From the NCBI GenBank assembly GCA_003153155.1, contig PLWV01000008.1, positions 170,233 through 234,232 on the forward strand: a DNA stretch of 64,000 bases, in the 5' to 3' direction. The stretch is from Gallionella sp. Its GTDB lineage: Bacteria > Pseudomonadota > Gammaproteobacteria > Burkholderiales > Gallionellaceae. A model generated the notes under the pieces. It was not told the origin of the DNA and searched no databases. It worked only from the letters and a program-made list of their open reading frames with translations. The position numbers and the translations under genes are program-made. Numbering within the stretch: position 1 is the stretch's first letter; the number at the start of each line of letters is the position of its first letter. Below, in pieces: positions 1-9,326 of the stretch.

Positions 1-209
1 CGCTGCAACAGGCACGGCAGTTGCGCGAACGGCATGGTGAGTTCAGCGTGGGCCTGAGCGGCGGCGTGTTCCAGAATCGATTGCTCACCGAACAACTCAT
101 TGCGCTGCTCGAAGCGGATGGCTTTACGGTATGTCTCGCGCGCTACGCTCCTTATAATGACGGCGGCATCAGTTATGGGCAATTGGTGGAGGCGGCGGCA
201 AAGTTATGA
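1..209 (+). CDS. hypF: HypF carbamoyltransferase, C-terminal fragment
   Basis: Partial gene; its 5' part lies outside the window and the frame is open from position 3. HypF makes the carbamoyl group that becomes the cyanide ligands of the NiFe active site and passes it to the C-terminal cysteine of HypE. The visible tail has the VGLSGGVFQN segment of the Kae1/TsaD-like carbamoyltransferase domain and the closing P-Y-NDGGISYGQ motif typical of HypF ends. The stop overlaps the hypE start (ATGA at 206-209), so the two are translationally coupled, fitting HypF-HypE complex formation. Confidence 0.9.
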   Translation, partial: LQQARQLRERHGEFSVGLSGGVFQNRLLTEQLIALLEADGFTVCLARYAPYNDGGISYGQLVEAAAKL

Positions 210-1213
210 GTGAAGAAAAATTTATCATGCTGGCGCATGGCAACGGCGGGCGCTACATGCGCGAGTTGATCGAAGAATTATTCGCGCGCCATCTCGCCAA
301 CCCGCTGCTCGATACCCGCGTGGATGCGGCGCACATCCCGCTTGGCGCGGGCGATGTGATGGTCACCACCGACGGCTTCACTGTGCAGCCGCTGGAATTT
401 CCCGGCGGCACCATCGGCTCGCTGGCGGTGCATGGCACGGTCAACGATCTCGCGGTGTCCGGTGCCGTGCCGCATTACCTTACGCTGAGCGCCTTCATCG
501 AGGAAGGCTTCGAAATCGTGCAACTGGAACGCATCGTCATCAGTCTCGCCCATGCCGCGCGCGAGGCGAACGTCGCGGTGGTGGCGGGTGATACCAAAGT
601 GGTGCCGCGCGGCGAAGGCGGCGGGCTGTATCTCGCCACCACTGGAGTCGGGCTGCGCGCTGCGGGCGTGCAACTCGGCATGCAGCATATCCGCGCCGGC
701 GACGCGCTGCTGGTGAGCGGCCCGGTGGGCGATCACGGCATCGCGGTGATGCTGGCGCGCGAACAGTTCGGCCTGCGCGGCGAATTGCTCTCGGATGCCG
801 CCAGCGTGTTGCCCCTCACTCAAGCATTGCTCAAGCTTGGCGGATTGCGCTTCATGCGCGATCCCACGCGCGGCGGCTTGGCTACCGTGGCGCACGAGAT
901 TGCCCATGCCACCGGACTTACGGTGCGCCTGCATGAGACGTATATTCCGGTGCGCGACCCGGTGCGCGCGGTGTGCGAGATACTCGGCTACGATGCTATG
1001 TTCCTTGCCTGCGAAGGCCGGGTAGTAGCGGTAGTGGAAGCGGCGCAGGCTGAAGCCGCATTGGCTGCATGGCGCGCGCTGCCGGGCGGCGAACAGGCCG
1101 CACTCATCGGCCATGTAGAACCTGGCGATGCACAGGTGGTGCTGGAAACCGAACTCGGCGGCCAGCGTTTGCTCGAAGAGCTGGAAGACGATCCGCTGCC
1201 GAGGATTTGCTAA
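206..1213 (+). CDS. hypE: HypE, carbamoyl dehydratase for NiFe cofactor cyanide synthesis
   Basis: 335 aa, normal length for HypE. The AIR-synthase-like ATPase dehydrates the thiocarbamate on its own C-terminal cysteine to thiocyanate and then gives CN to iron on HypCD. Visible signatures are the amino-terminal LAHGNGGR, the substrate loop with TTDGFTVQPLEFPGG, VAGDTKVV, MRDPTRGGLATV, and the essential C-terminal PRIC. Coupled to hypF by a 4-base overlap and followed by hypA after 62 bases. hypC and hypD are not downstream, so they must lie upstream of this window or elsewhere. Confidence 0.97.
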   Translation: MSEEKFIMLAHGNGGRYMRELIEELFARHLANPLLDTRVDAAHIPLGAGDVMVTTDGFTVQPLEFPGGTIGSLAVHGTVNDLAVSGAVPHYLTLSAFIEEGFEIVQLERIVISLAHAAREANVAVVAGDTKVVPRGEGGGLYLATTGVGLRAAGVQLGMQHIRAGDALLVSGPVGDHGIAVMLAREQFGLRGELLSDAASVLPLTQALLKLGGLRFMRDPTRGGLATVAHEIAHATGLTVRLHETYIPVRDPVRAVCEILGYDAMFLACEGRVVAVVEAAQAEAALAAWRALPGGEQAALIGHVEPGDAQVVLETELGGQRLLEELEDDPLPRIC

Positions 1214-1275
1214 TTTGAAATTTGAGGTTCACCATAATCGGTACGTGAATTTTAATGATATGAACGAAGTTTGCC

Positions 1276-1617
1276 ATGCATGAAATGTCGATTGCGGAAA
1301 ACGTGCTGCAAATCATTGAAGATACCGCGCGAGCCGAGGGGTACACCAGGGTCAAGGCCGTGTGGCTGGAAATCGGCCAATTGGCCGGCGTGGAAAAGGA
1401 GTCGCTGCGCTTCTGCTTCGATGTGGTGACGCGCGACAGCGTTGCCCAGGATGCGCGGCTGGAAATCATCGAGACCGCCGGACAAGGCTGGTGCATGGAG
1501 TGCGCCTGCAATGTGGCAGTGACGGCCCGTTATGAGCCTTGCCCGAGTTGCGGCAGTTTGCAGATTCAGGTGACGGGCGGCGAGGAGATGAGGGTCAAGG
1601 AACTGGAGGTGGAATGA
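1276..1617 (+). CDS. hypA: HypA, hydrogenase nickel incorporation protein
   Basis: 113 aa. HypA delivers nickel to the hydrogenase large subunit together with HypB. The protein begins [10 protein letters not shown] with the conserved His2 nickel ligand and has the zinc site formed by two CxxC pairs (C73/C76 and C89/C92). The stop overlaps the start of hypB (ATGATG at 1614-1619), indicating coupled translation. A 62-base gap separates it from hypE; no convincing promoter was seen there. Confidence 0.97.
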   Translation: MHEMSIAENVLQIIEDTARAEGYTRVKAVWLEIGQLAGVEKESLRFCFDVVTRDSVAQDARLEIIETAGQGWCMECACNVAVTARYEPCPSCGSLQIQVTGGEEMRVKELEVE

Positions 1618-2492
1618 TGTGTACGACATGCGGATGTGGAATCGGTCAGACGTTGATTGCAGGCCATGCACTTCAGAAACCGCGCAAAGCGGGCGAGGCG
1701 CTGCGCTTTCGTGTGCATAATGAAAGTGCAACGCATGCACATCCGCACGACCATACACATGCATATAACACGATCGATTTTGGTGCGGGACCGGCAGGCA
1801 CGCATGCGCCCGGTATGAGTCAGGCACGCATGGTGAAGATCGAGCGCGACATTCTCTCCAAGAACAACGGCTATGCCGATGAAAACCGTCGCTACTTTTC
1901 CGGACACGGAATTTTTGCACTCAATCTGGTATCCAGTCCCGGCTCCGGCAAAACCACCCTGCTGGTGAAAACCATCACTGCTTTGAATGGGGCACAGTCA
2001 CTCGCCGTTATCGAGGGCGATCAGCAGACCGACAACGATGCTGCGCGCATCCGCGCCGCCGGTGCACCAGCGCTACAGATCAATACCGGCAAGGGCTGCC
2101 ATCTGGATGCGCACATGGTCGGTCAGGCCATGCAGCGGCTCGGCTTGCGGGACGACAGCCTGCTGCTGATCGAGAATGTCGGCAATCTGGTTTGTCCGGC
2201 GAGTTTCGATCTGGGCGAGGCGCACAAGGTGGTGATCTTTTCAGTGACGGAGGGTGAAGACAAACCGCTCAAATATCCCGACATGTTCCGCGCCGCCGGC
2301 CTAATGCTGCTCAACAAGTGCGACCTGTTGCCGCACCTTGATTTCGATGCCGATCTCGCCGTGGAAAATGCGCGCCGTGTCAATCCAAATATACGGGTGA
2401 TCCGCGTATCGGCCACCAGCGGCGAAGGTCTGGCGGAATGGCTGGAGTGGATCAAAGCCGGTTGTCACGACGCAGTTGCCGCGAAGCAGTAA
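1617..2492 (+). CDS. hypB: HypB, nickel-binding GTPase for hydrogenase maturation
   Basis: About 291 aa from MCTTCGCG; an ATG one codon earlier (1614) is equally possible. HypB is a SIMIBI GTPase that drives nickel insertion. The amino-terminal CTTCGCG (residues 2-8) is the high-affinity nickel motif. A short histidine-rich stretch (about residues 40-48) suggests extra metal storage. The Walker A segment is [11 protein letters not shown] near residue 107, and NKCDLLP is the guanine-specificity NKxD motif. Last gene of the hyp operon; the next gene is convergent. Confidence 0.95.
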   Translation: MCTTCGCGIGQTLIAGHALQKPRKAGEALRFRVHNESATHAHPHDHTHAYNTIDFGAGPAGTHAPGMSQARMVKIERDILSKNNGYADENRRYFSGHGIFALNLVSSPGSGKTTLLVKTITALNGAQSLAVIEGDQQTDNDAARIRAAGAPALQINTGKGCHLDAHMVGQAMQRLGLRDDSLLLIENVGNLVCPASFDLGEAHKVVIFSVTEGEDKPLKYPDMFRAAGLMLLNKCDLLPHLDFDADLAVENARRVNPNIRVIRVSATSGEGLAEWLEWIKAGCHDAVAAKQ

Positions 2493-2553
2493 ACCTGGCA
2501 TCACCGCAACTACAGTTCAGTGCGGATTTTTTGGACACGGGCAATCGTGGTGC

Positions 2554-3333
2554 TCACTGGTTCTCCCCTTTTGACGGGTTGCCCAGAGATTTTTCCGTAA
2601 ACAGCCTGATCAGATCAATTGGCACCGGAAACACGATGGTCGTGTTTTTGTCCGCACCGATTACAGTCAGCGTTTCCAGATAACGAAGCTGAATAGCTTG
2701 CGGTTCCCGTGCCAAGACCTGGGCTGCCTGCAGCAGTTTTTCCGACGCCTGCAGTTCGCCCTCGGCATGGATCACTTTGGCCCGCCGTTCCCGCTCTGCC
2801 TCCGCTTGACGGGCGATGGCCCGCACCATGGTTTCGTCGATATCCACGCGCTTGATTTCCACATTGGAGACTTTGATTCCCCAAGTATCTGTCTGCGCGT
2901 CAAGCGCCTTCTGGATATCGATGTTGAGCCGCTCCCGCTCGGCGAGCATGTCGTCCAGTTCGTGTTTACCCAGGACCGAACGCAACGTGGTCTGCGCCAA
3001 CTGGCTGGTTGCAAACAGGTAGTCCTCCACCTGGATAATCGCCTTCTGCGGGTCGATCACGCGGAAATACACCACCGCGTTAACCTTGACCGAAACGTTG
3101 TCCCGGGAAATCACGTCCTGGCTCGGCACATCCATGACCACCGTGCGCAAACCCACTTTGACCATCTGCTGGATGCCGGGAATAATCAGCACCAACCCCG
3201 GACCTTTTACTTTCCAAAACCGCCCAAGCATAAACACCACGCCACGATCATACTCGCGCAGTATGCGTATGCTGGAGAACGCCAACAAGACGAGTATTAA
3301 TAAAAAACCACCGAAACTAAAATCCCAAGTCAT
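2554..3333 (-). CDS. Slipin/stomatin-family SPFH membrane protein
   Basis: 259 aa from MTWDF. This start is chosen over an upstream one because AAGGAG lies 6 bases before it. One membrane anchor (about residues 7-22) is followed by the [15 protein letters not shown] entry to the SPFH domain and a charged coiled-coil tail ([19 protein letters not shown]). Slipins form membrane scaffolds and partner with NfeD proteases; that partner is immediately upstream. Role here is inferred from the family: membrane microdomain organisation or protein quality control. Confidence 0.9.
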   Translation of the reverse strand: MTWDFSFGGFLLILVLLAFSSIRILREYDRGVVFMLGRFWKVKGPGLVLIIPGIQQMVKVGLRTVVMDVPSQDVISRDNVSVKVNAVVYFRVIDPQKAIIQVEDYLFATSQLAQTTLRSVLGKHELDDMLAERERLNIDIQKALDAQTDTWGIKVSNVEIKRVDIDETMVRAIARQAEAERERRAKVIHAEGELQASEKLLQAAQVLAREPQAIQLRYLETLTVIGADKNTTIVFPVPIDLIRLFTEKSLGNPSKGENQ

Positions 3334-3375
3334 ATCGTTCTCCTTAATTGTTATAGCAAATGGGTATAGAACCAT

Positions 3376-4785
3376 TCATTCATTGCGTGCTCCTTCCGGC
3401 TCGACATCGAAGATCAGCCCGTCCATGCGAACGACCCTAATCTTTTGTCCCCGGCCCAACGGCTGCCTGCTTCTGATGCGCCAGTTTTCGCCATGCACCC
3501 GCGCCCAACCATCCTTGCCATCGAAGTCTTCCAGCACCTCTCCGATGCTTCCGATCAATTCCTCGCGGCCGCTCACCACGGGTCGCCGACGTGCTTTCAT
3601 TGCCATACCGGCGACGAAGAAGATGAACAAGGCACTGGCAAGGGCAACCGGCACGATCACCGTCCACGGAATTCCATACCCCAGAATATCGGTATCGATC
3701 AGCATCACCGAACCGATCACGAAGGCAATGATGCCGCCGATGCCCAGCACGAAGCTGGGCATGAACACCTCACCGGTCATCAAAGCGAGCCCCAGAATGA
3801 TGAGTCCCATTCCGGCATAGTTGACGGGCAACATCTGAAACGCGAACAGCGCGAGTAGCAGCGAAATCGCACCGACCACCCCCGGCAACACGAATCCCGG
3901 ATTGGAAAATTCGAAAAACAGGCCGGCAATACCCGCAAGCATCAGCAGGTAAGCAAGACTTGGATCAGCAATGACAGCCAGTACCCGGCTCCGCCAATCC
4001 GGCTCCAAAGTAACGATGCGTGCTCCCGCCATATCCAGGGTGCGCTCCAAGCCCAGCACATTCACCTTCCGCCCGTCGAGTTGCCGGAGCAGGTCGGGCA
4101 CATCACGGGCGATCACATCGATGACCTTGAGCTTCAAGGCCTCGTCCGCGGTCAGGCTCACCGCTTGGCGCACCGCCTGCTCCGCCCATTCGATATTGCG
4201 GCCGCGCATCTGCGCCAAACTGCGGATATACGCGGCAGCATCATTGATTTGTTTGTGCTCCATCGCGGTGATGGGTGCGGCCATCCCGCCGCCAACCGGA
4301 CTCGCGACTCCGCTCTTCCCCTGCCCGCCGTCCTTCCCGCCCTTCTGCGCTTGATCGCCCGACTCCGGCTGACCGCCGATGCCGCCGATGCCGATAGCTA
4401 TCGGCGTGGCAGCCCCCAGATTGGTGGCCGGGGCCATCGCGGCGATGTGGCTGGCGTAGAGGATATAGGTGCCCGCACTCGCGGCCCGCGCGCCTTCGGG
4501 TGCGACGAAGGCAGCAACGGGAACCGGCGAAGCGATGATCTGCTTGATGATCTGCCGCATAGCCGTGTCCAAGCCACCCGGCGTGTCCATCTTCAGCACG
4601 ACCAATTGGGCCTGTTCCCCGGCGGCCGACTTCAGGCCGCGCACCACATAGTCCGCCGTCCCCGGGCTGATCGCCCCGTCAACGTTGAGCACGACCACCA
4701 TGGGCGCGGACGCTGTCGCGCGGCCCAACCAGGCAAGCAAAAACAGGCCGGACAATAAAGCGCGCATGATAGGAAGGCGATCCAT
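3376..4785 (-). CDS. NfeD-family membrane serine protease (slipin operon partner)
   Basis: 469 aa, the long (1510-type) NfeD class. Signal peptide about 1-26, then a ClpP-like Ser/Lys protease domain. The nucleophile is probably Ser103 in AASAGTYIL; the Lys lies in the MEHKQINDAAAYI segment. A Gly/Lys-rich low-complexity insertion (GGIGGQPESGDQAQKGGKDG region) splits the protease domain. Several transmembrane segments follow, then a C-terminal OB-fold-like NfeD domain (ELIGSIGEVLEDF). Archaeal relatives cleave stomatin. The pairing with slipin 42 bases downstream is the classic arrangement. Confidence 0.92.
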   Translation of the reverse strand: MDRLPIMRALLSGLFLLAWLGRATASAPMVVVLNVDGAISPGTADYVVRGLKSAAGEQAQLVVLKMDTPGGLDTAMRQIIKQIIASPVPVAAFVAPEGARAASAGTYILYASHIAAMAPATNLGAATPIAIGIGGIGGQPESGDQAQKGGKDGGQGKSGVASPVGGGMAAPITAMEHKQINDAAAYIRSLAQMRGRNIEWAEQAVRQAVSLTADEALKLKVIDVIARDVPDLLRQLDGRKVNVLGLERTLDMAGARIVTLEPDWRSRVLAVIADPSLAYLLMLAGIAGLFFEFSNPGFVLPGVVGAISLLLALFAFQMLPVNYAGMGLIILGLALMTGEVFMPSFVLGIGGIIAFVIGSVMLIDTDILGYGIPWTVIVPVALASALFIFFVAGMAMKARRRPVVSGREELIGSIGEVLEDFDGKDGWARVHGENWRIRSRQPLGRGQKIRVVRMDGLIFDVEPEGARNE

Positions 4786-4889
4786 AATCGCAACTATAGG
4801 CGTTTTTATTCTATCCGCAAGAATTTTTGGATGGGGTACTCTGTTGCCAGGTTCAGAGGCAATTGCAGGCTAACATTTGCGCTGGAGAG

Positions 4890-4918
4890 TTACCCAACCA
4901 AACATATTTCGCTATACT
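4890..4918 (+). promoter_or_regulatory. Possible sigma70 promoter for the cupredoxin operon
   Basis: TATACT at 4913-4918 with TTACCC 17 bases upstream, in the 258-base divergent gap between nfeD and the cupredoxin gene. The -10 is good and the -35 weak. A near-repeat CTGGTCAA follows twice (about 4959 and 4981), each before AATTC/TTTTCG, and could be an operator. Weak evidence only. Confidence 0.3.
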
Positions 4919-5043
4919 TATCCGCAATCGTACCTATGCTTGCGCGGCTTTTATGTCTGGTCAAAATTCAATGAGCCCGACTGGTCAATTTTCGATGCGT
5001 ACCAATAGCTAAAATTCACGTCTCAATCAACGGGTACCTGACT

Positions 5044-5475
5044 ATGAAGACTATGAAAAATTTCGCGATATTTTTTCTGTTCTGCCTTGGGATTACCGGA
5101 TATGCAGTGTGTCGAGCCGACACTTCTCCGCCCGAGGAGGTCGTTTACCAGGCAACCATCGCAGCAGATGGCGTGCAGCACGTGCGGATTGAAGGCGGTA
5201 GTGATTTTTTCAAGCCAAACCGTGTGATCGTCAAGGTGAATGTGCCGGTGGAGTTTACGGCCAGTGTGGAAAGGAGTTTGATTCCCCACACGCTCGTTAT
5301 TCAATCGCCCGAAGCGGGCATTTCGGTGGATGAAAAGCTATCGAGCGATGCCAAAAATATCCGCTTCACGCCCACCGCCGTCGGCAAGTATCCTTTTTAT
5401 TGCAAGAACAAATTGCTGTTTTTTAAAAGCCACCGCGAGAAGGGCATGAAGGGTGTGCTCGAAGTGGTGCAATAG
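5044..5475 (+). CDS. Exported cupredoxin-like protein
   Basis: 143 aa with a signal peptide (about 1-25). The C-terminal domain has a type I copper ligand set: His82 in PHTLVI, then Cys120, His130 and Met135 in YPFYC...SH..KGMKG. This matches the His-Cys-His-Met pattern of small blue copper domains, so a periplasmic electron carrier or copper-binding protein is likely. A second ATG three codons in is an alternative start. The next gene begins 3 bases after the stop, so they form an operon; the redox partner is unknown. Confidence 0.8.
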   Translation: MKTMKNFAIFFLFCLGITGYAVCRADTSPPEEVVYQATIAADGVQHVRIEGGSDFFKPNRVIVKVNVPVEFTASVERSLIPHTLVIQSPEAGISVDEKLSSDAKNIRFTPTAVGKYPFYCKNKLLFFKSHREKGMKGVLEVVQ

Positions 5476-5478
5476 CCG

Positions 5479-6144
5479 GTGTTATCAGCCCTGATGCTTG
5501 CCGCAGCGCTCACCGGTATTCCCCCCGCCGATACTCCACCAGACCCGCTGGCTAGCGCCATCGAGCATTACCGCACAGTCGAGTCCTACCGTGTCACCAT
5601 CCACTCCACTCATGCCGGCGGCGAGGAGTACATTCGCTATTACTACAAGAAACCCGGTTTTGTGCGCATGGAATTTATTCGTCCGCATGACGGCGCGCTG
5701 CTGATTTACAATCCGGATACCCGGCGTGTGCGCGTGTGGCCGTTTGGTGTTAAGCATTTCCCGGAACTCAGTTTGAGTCCCGGTAATCCGCTGATCCGGA
5801 GTTTGAGCGGTACGCGCGTGGATCAATCGGATGTCGGGGTGCTGTTCGAAAATATCCGTATCCTGCGGGAGGGCGGCACCACCGAGATATTGGGCGATAC
5901 AAAAAACTCTAGTCCGGGCACCCGAGAGAGCATGGACGGCCGCACGATTCTGCATCTTATCGTGACCGGAGCGGGCGGTATCGCGGTCGCCAATGTCCAC
6001 CGCAGCGAATTGTGGTTGGATACAGCGAGCCAGTTCCCAATCAAAGTGGTTAGCCGCGATTTGCGGGACGTCATCATTGAATCCGTAATGATGGAAGAAC
6101 TGGAAATCAACGCTACGCTGCCGGAGACGCTGTTCAATCCTTAG
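5479..6144 (+). CDS. Exported LolA-like / lipoprotein-sorting-fold protein
   Basis: 221 aa beginning at a GTG three bases after the cupredoxin stop. The amino end is a short signal peptide (LSALMLAAALTG). The body has the alternating pattern of the LolA/LppX half-barrel fold: EHYRTVESYRVTI, then GEEYIRYYYKKPGFVRMEF and LWLDTASQFPIKVV. It resembles exported proteins annotated as outer-membrane lipoprotein-sorting-like. The ligand is unknown. The operon with a cupredoxin and an SRPBCC protein suggests an envelope function. Confidence 0.65.
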   Translation: MLSALMLAAALTGIPPADTPPDPLASAIEHYRTVESYRVTIHSTHAGGEEYIRYYYKKPGFVRMEFIRPHDGALLIYNPDTRRVRVWPFGVKHFPELSLSPGNPLIRSLSGTRVDQSDVGVLFENIRILREGGTTEILGDTKNSSPGTRESMDGRTILHLIVTGAGGIAVANVHRSELWLDTASQFPIKVVSRDLRDVIIESVMMEELEINATLPETLFNP

Positions 6145-6151
6145 AGGAGCG

Positions 6152-6631
6152 ATGATGAAGTACAGTTTTGTCACCATCTGGCATATTGAGGCGCCAATCG
6201 AGGCAGTCTGCGAGGCCATCTACCATTCCCTGAACTGGCCGCAGTGGTGGAGCAATGTGGAGAGAGTCGAGGAGCTCGCCCCCGGCGACGCCCGAGGTAT
6301 CGGCAGCGTGCGCCGTTACTCCTGGAGAGGACGCTTGCCGTATCGCCTCACTTTTGACATTTGCGTTATCCATATCGAGCCGCTGGCTGCCATCGAGGGC
6401 ATCGCCAGCGGTGATGTAGAAGGCCAGGGCCGTTGGTCATTCAGCACCGATGGTGCCGTGACCATCGTACGCTTCGAGTGGCAGGTACACACTACGCCAA
6501 TCTGGATGAATCTGCTGGCGCTGTTTGCGCGCCCATTCATCAAGTGGAACCATGACACTGTCATGCAGCAGGGCGGCGAAGCCTTGGCGCGCATGCTCAA
6601 TGCCCGTCTGGTTGAGATCGCGCACTACTGA
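6152..6631 (+). CDS. SRPBCC (START/polyketide-cyclase-like) family protein
   Basis: 159 aa beginning MMKYSFVTIW, seven bases after the previous stop with GAGG just upstream. The pattern WHIEAPIEAVCEAIYHSLNWPQWWSNVERVE is the typical opening of SRPBCC hydrophobic-ligand-binding domains, and the late FEWQVHTTPIWMN and FIKWNHDTVMQQGGEALARML helices complete the fold. No catalytic residues can be assigned. Its 3' end overlaps the convergent membrane-protein gene by 35 bases. Confidence 0.8.
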   Translation: MMKYSFVTIWHIEAPIEAVCEAIYHSLNWPQWWSNVERVEELAPGDARGIGSVRRYSWRGRLPYRLTFDICVIHIEPLAAIEGIASGDVEGQGRWSFSTDGAVTIVRFEWQVHTTPIWMNLLALFARPFIKWNHDTVMQQGGEALARMLNARLVEIAHY

Positions 6632-7100
6632 CATCCAGCCATCGGTAAACCGAGATGGCCGTCACCCCGAACACCGCATGAACGATCAAAGTAATCCAGC
6701 CACGCGCTTGCGCGAACCAGGGAAAGATCGCCGTGAAACCGTATAGATTGACGATATAAAGCGTGACGCCGAAGCCGACACCCGCCAGTAGTGCCAGGAC
6801 GGTATTAAGGCGCGTGGCGAGTGGTGCCAGCAAGGCGGCATAAATAATCGAAAGCATAAAGTGGATGAGCGCGGCTGCCAGCATGATGTCAACATCGAAT
6901 GTGGCGGGTGGAGGTAACCCCGAGCCACCGAGTACCATTGCCACAGTCAGCCGTGCATCACGGTACAGGATGGCGGGGAATTCATCGGTAAAAATCAGCC
7001 AGAGCAGCACCTGAACTAGCGTGGCCAAGGTGCCGGCAATTACACCGGCCCAAATCGTGGCACGCCAGCCGGACTGACAATTTTTACAGTATCTGGTCAT
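6597..7100 (-). CDS. Small integral membrane protein of unknown function
   Basis: 167 aa with about four hydrophobic segments (near residues 14-36, 70-92, 97-118 and 130-150). The conserved-looking block FPAILYRDARLTVAMVLGGSGLPPPATFD lies between the first two. I believe related betaproteobacterial proteins are loosely labelled sodium:proline symporter, but nothing here supports transport. The amino-terminal CKNC pair is notable. It overlaps the convergent SRPBCC gene by 35 bases. Confidence 0.7.
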   Translation of the reverse strand: MTRYCKNCQSGWRATIWAGVIAGTLATLVQVLLWLIFTDEFPAILYRDARLTVAMVLGGSGLPPPATFDVDIMLAAALIHFMLSIIYAALLAPLATRLNTVLALLAGVGFGVTLYIVNLYGFTAIFPWFAQARGWITLIVHAVFGVTAISVYRWLDVSSARSQPDGH

Positions 7101-7375
7101 CGGCTGTTGGTGTTCATGTGAAATTGATCCACTATTTCCATGCTGGATTGTCTCACGGGATTAACCTGTAAATCGGCGACTTGTTTGGGTTGGCGGGGAC
7201 TTGGCATGGCCTGCCATTACCCAATGTCTGAAAATGACCGAGGCTATGTAGAAACTCAAAATCAGTTTGATTTTTTGGGTGCCCTGCCCATTTCAAACAC
7301 CAGAAAAATCGAATACAGCGCGTTTAATGCGGTCACGTTTAATTGGCACCGGCTGATTGGCGCGAGCGGTGCGGC

Positions 7376-7975
7376 TCATTGTTTCCAGGCAAGAATCAAG
7401 GGTTCCTTTCTTGAAGTGGTAGCGGTTTCTCCGCTCGGCACGCCCACGATGATCGGCGCCACTGCGTTGAATTCGGCCGGGATGCCGAGTTTCGCTTTCA
7501 CCTCCGAAGTGTTCAGCGCCGCAACAGAAGAGCCGATGACGCAACTGCCCAGCCCGATGGCGCAGGCCGCCAGCATCAGGTTTTCCGCCGCCAGCCAGCA
7601 GTCGGCTTCCACAAAAGGGCCGGATGGTTTGGCGCAGATGACGATGAGCGTGCCTGCGTCATGGAAGATATTGAAGTCCGGGTTGGAGAAGGTGTCGAGT
7701 ACATGGCCACCTGTCTGGTGGGAGCGATGCAACCTCTCGATTAAAAGCGGCTTGGCGCGATCGGACAATTGCTTCAAAACCTGTCTGTTCTGCACCACGA
7801 CGAACGCCCATGGTTCTTCATGGATAGCCGTGGGCGCGCGCACGGCGGCTTCCAGCAATGTTTGAACGGTGTTGCGGTCAAGTTCATCCGGCGCATAAGC
7901 GCGTACGGAACGCCGCGCAAGAATGGTCTCGAATATGTTTTTTTCCGGTGGCTTCTCGTTAGCAGGCAGGGTCAT
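7376..7975 (-). CDS. Nitroreductase-family flavoprotein
   Basis: 199 aa from the ATG at 7975, which has AGGAAG about 9 bases upstream; a GTG 30 bases further up is less likely. The FMN-binding opening TILARRSVRAYAPDELD, then AAVRAPTAIHEEPWAF and the GLGSCVIGS segment, are standard for NAD(P)H-dependent nitroreductases. These act as dimers with FMN. Substrate not predictable. Isolated gene between two intergenic gaps with no obvious partner. Confidence 0.9.
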   Translation of the reverse strand: MTLPANEKPPEKNIFETILARRSVRAYAPDELDRNTVQTLLEAAVRAPTAIHEEPWAFVVVQNRQVLKQLSDRAKPLLIERLHRSHQTGGHVLDTFSNPDFNIFHDAGTLIVICAKPSGPFVEADCWLAAENLMLAACAIGLGSCVIGSSVAALNTSEVKAKLGIPAEFNAVAPIIVGVPSGETATTSRKEPLILAWKQ

Positions 7976-8034
7976 GATCTTTAACTTCCTGAAAGCAGAC
8001 TTCACACGGTAGCATCAAATCATCACGGTGTTAA

Positions 8035-8064
8035 GATGCATCCCCGATTGATGCATCCCCGATT
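8035..8064. repeat. Perfect tandem duplication of a 15-base unit
   Basis: GATGCATCCCCGATT occurs twice head to tail in the gap between the nitroreductase and aldo/keto reductase genes. The unit contains ATGCAT. It could be a replication slip or a paired operator for the minus-strand nitroreductase gene, whose start lies 60 bases away. Confidence 0.6.
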
Positions 8065-8162
8065 GGAATGAACCGCTGGTCCAGCTCTCATTTCATGGTT
8101 ATAGTCGAGTAAATGCAAAAATTCTGCCAAATGGCTCAAACCGGAATGCATTTCAACAGACG

Positions 8163-9197
8163 TTATTCCTTCACTGGCGGTGTAGCGCGATATTGCCCTT
8201 GGAATGCGAGCATCCACCCAGGATATTCCGGTGACAGGGCGCTAGCCTCATCGAGTGTCTTTAATTCCGCTTCAGATAGAACCAATTTAGTGGCCGCAAG
8301 ATTATCTTTTAATTGCTCCATACGGCGAGCGCCGATGATGATGCTCGACACTTGTTGTTTGCTTAATATCCATGCCAAAGCCACTTGAGCAACCGATACG
8401 CCATGTGTTTTTGCGATGGGTTCTATCGCATCCAAGCAAGCAAAAGCTTTATCTTTATTCAAGGGTGGGAAATCGAAATCGGTACGACGGGAACCCGCGG
8501 GAGGAGCTTGGTCGCGTTTAAATTTCCCGGATAAAAATCCGCCGGCTAGTGGACTCCAAATCATTAGCCCCAGCTTTTGGTCCTGAACTAAGGGGAAAAT
8601 TTCGCGCTCGAGATCTCGCCCCGCGATTGAATAATAGGCTTGCACACTCACAAACTCACTCCAATGGTGGAGTCTGGAAATTCCCAAGGACTTCATAATT
8701 TGCCAGGCCGCCATATTGCATAGGCCAATGTAACGGATCTTCCCGGACTTAACGAGGTCGTTGAGCGCGGATAGTGATTCTTCGAATGGGGTCAGGGGGT
8801 CAAAGCCATGCAATTGATAGAGGTCAATATGGTCTAACTGCAGGCGCTTGAGGCTTGCATCGACCTCGTTGAAGATATGAAAACGCGATTGGCCTCGCCC
8901 ATTGGGAGACTCATTCATGATTCCGGTGGATTTCGTGGCGACCACGATTTCATCTCTTGGCAGCCCAATATTTTTGATTGCTTGGCCAAGTAATGTTTCC
9001 GATTCGCCAAGCGAATAAACATTGGCAGTATCAAAGAAATTAATGCCTTGGTCGAAAGCTTCGCGTACTAAAAGACCAACTTCTGGTTGCTGAAGGCCGC
9101 CCATGACTTTCCAAAATTCTTTAGCGCCGAAAGTCATTGTCCCCAAGCATAGTTCGGAAACATAGAGACCGGTATTCCCTAATAATCGATACCGCAT
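8163..9197 (-). CDS. Aldo/keto reductase
   Basis: 344 aa from MRYRLLGNTG; this start has AAAGAGGAG 9 bases upstream. NADPH-dependent carbonyl reductase of the AKR superfamily (YajO/AKR11-like). Visible are LCLGTMTFG, the catalytic Asp/Tyr region FFDTANVYSLGESE, the Lys in VVATKSTG, YQLHGFD and the cofactor-binding IIGARRMEQLKDNL. Substrate unknown. Stand-alone gene. Confidence 0.93.
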   Translation of the reverse strand: MRYRLLGNTGLYVSELCLGTMTFGAKEFWKVMGGLQQPEVGLLVREAFDQGINFFDTANVYSLGESETLLGQAIKNIGLPRDEIVVATKSTGIMNESPNGRGQSRFHIFNEVDASLKRLQLDHIDLYQLHGFDPLTPFEESLSALNDLVKSGKIRYIGLCNMAAWQIMKSLGISRLHHWSEFVSVQAYYSIAGRDLEREIFPLVQDQKLGLMIWSPLAGGFLSGKFKRDQAPPAGSRRTDFDFPPLNKDKAFACLDAIEPIAKTHGVSVAQVALAWILSKQQVSSIIIGARRMEQLKDNLAATKLVLSEAELKTLDEASALSPEYPGWMLAFQGQYRATPPVKE

Positions 9198-9326
9198 GGC
9201 TAAAAACTCCTCTTTAATAAATATGTGGCTAGATTGAGGCGTAATACGCAAGCGTTAACAAACCCCGTTTACAACACTCTGGACTTCAATGCGTGCGGGG
9301 CTTTGAAGCAGCGCATATACTATGTT

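Noticed and set aside
278..1114. 278-codon open frame opposite hypE
   Set aside because: Antisense to a clear HypE gene; codon pattern and lack of a recognisable domain fit a GC-rich shadow.
6597..7100. Naming the small membrane protein a sodium:proline symporter
   Set aside because: At 167 residues with about four helices it cannot be an SSS-family transporter.
7140..7865. 241-codon plus-strand frame opposite the nitroreductase
   Set aside because: Overlaps the nitroreductase antisense for most of its length and shows no domain.
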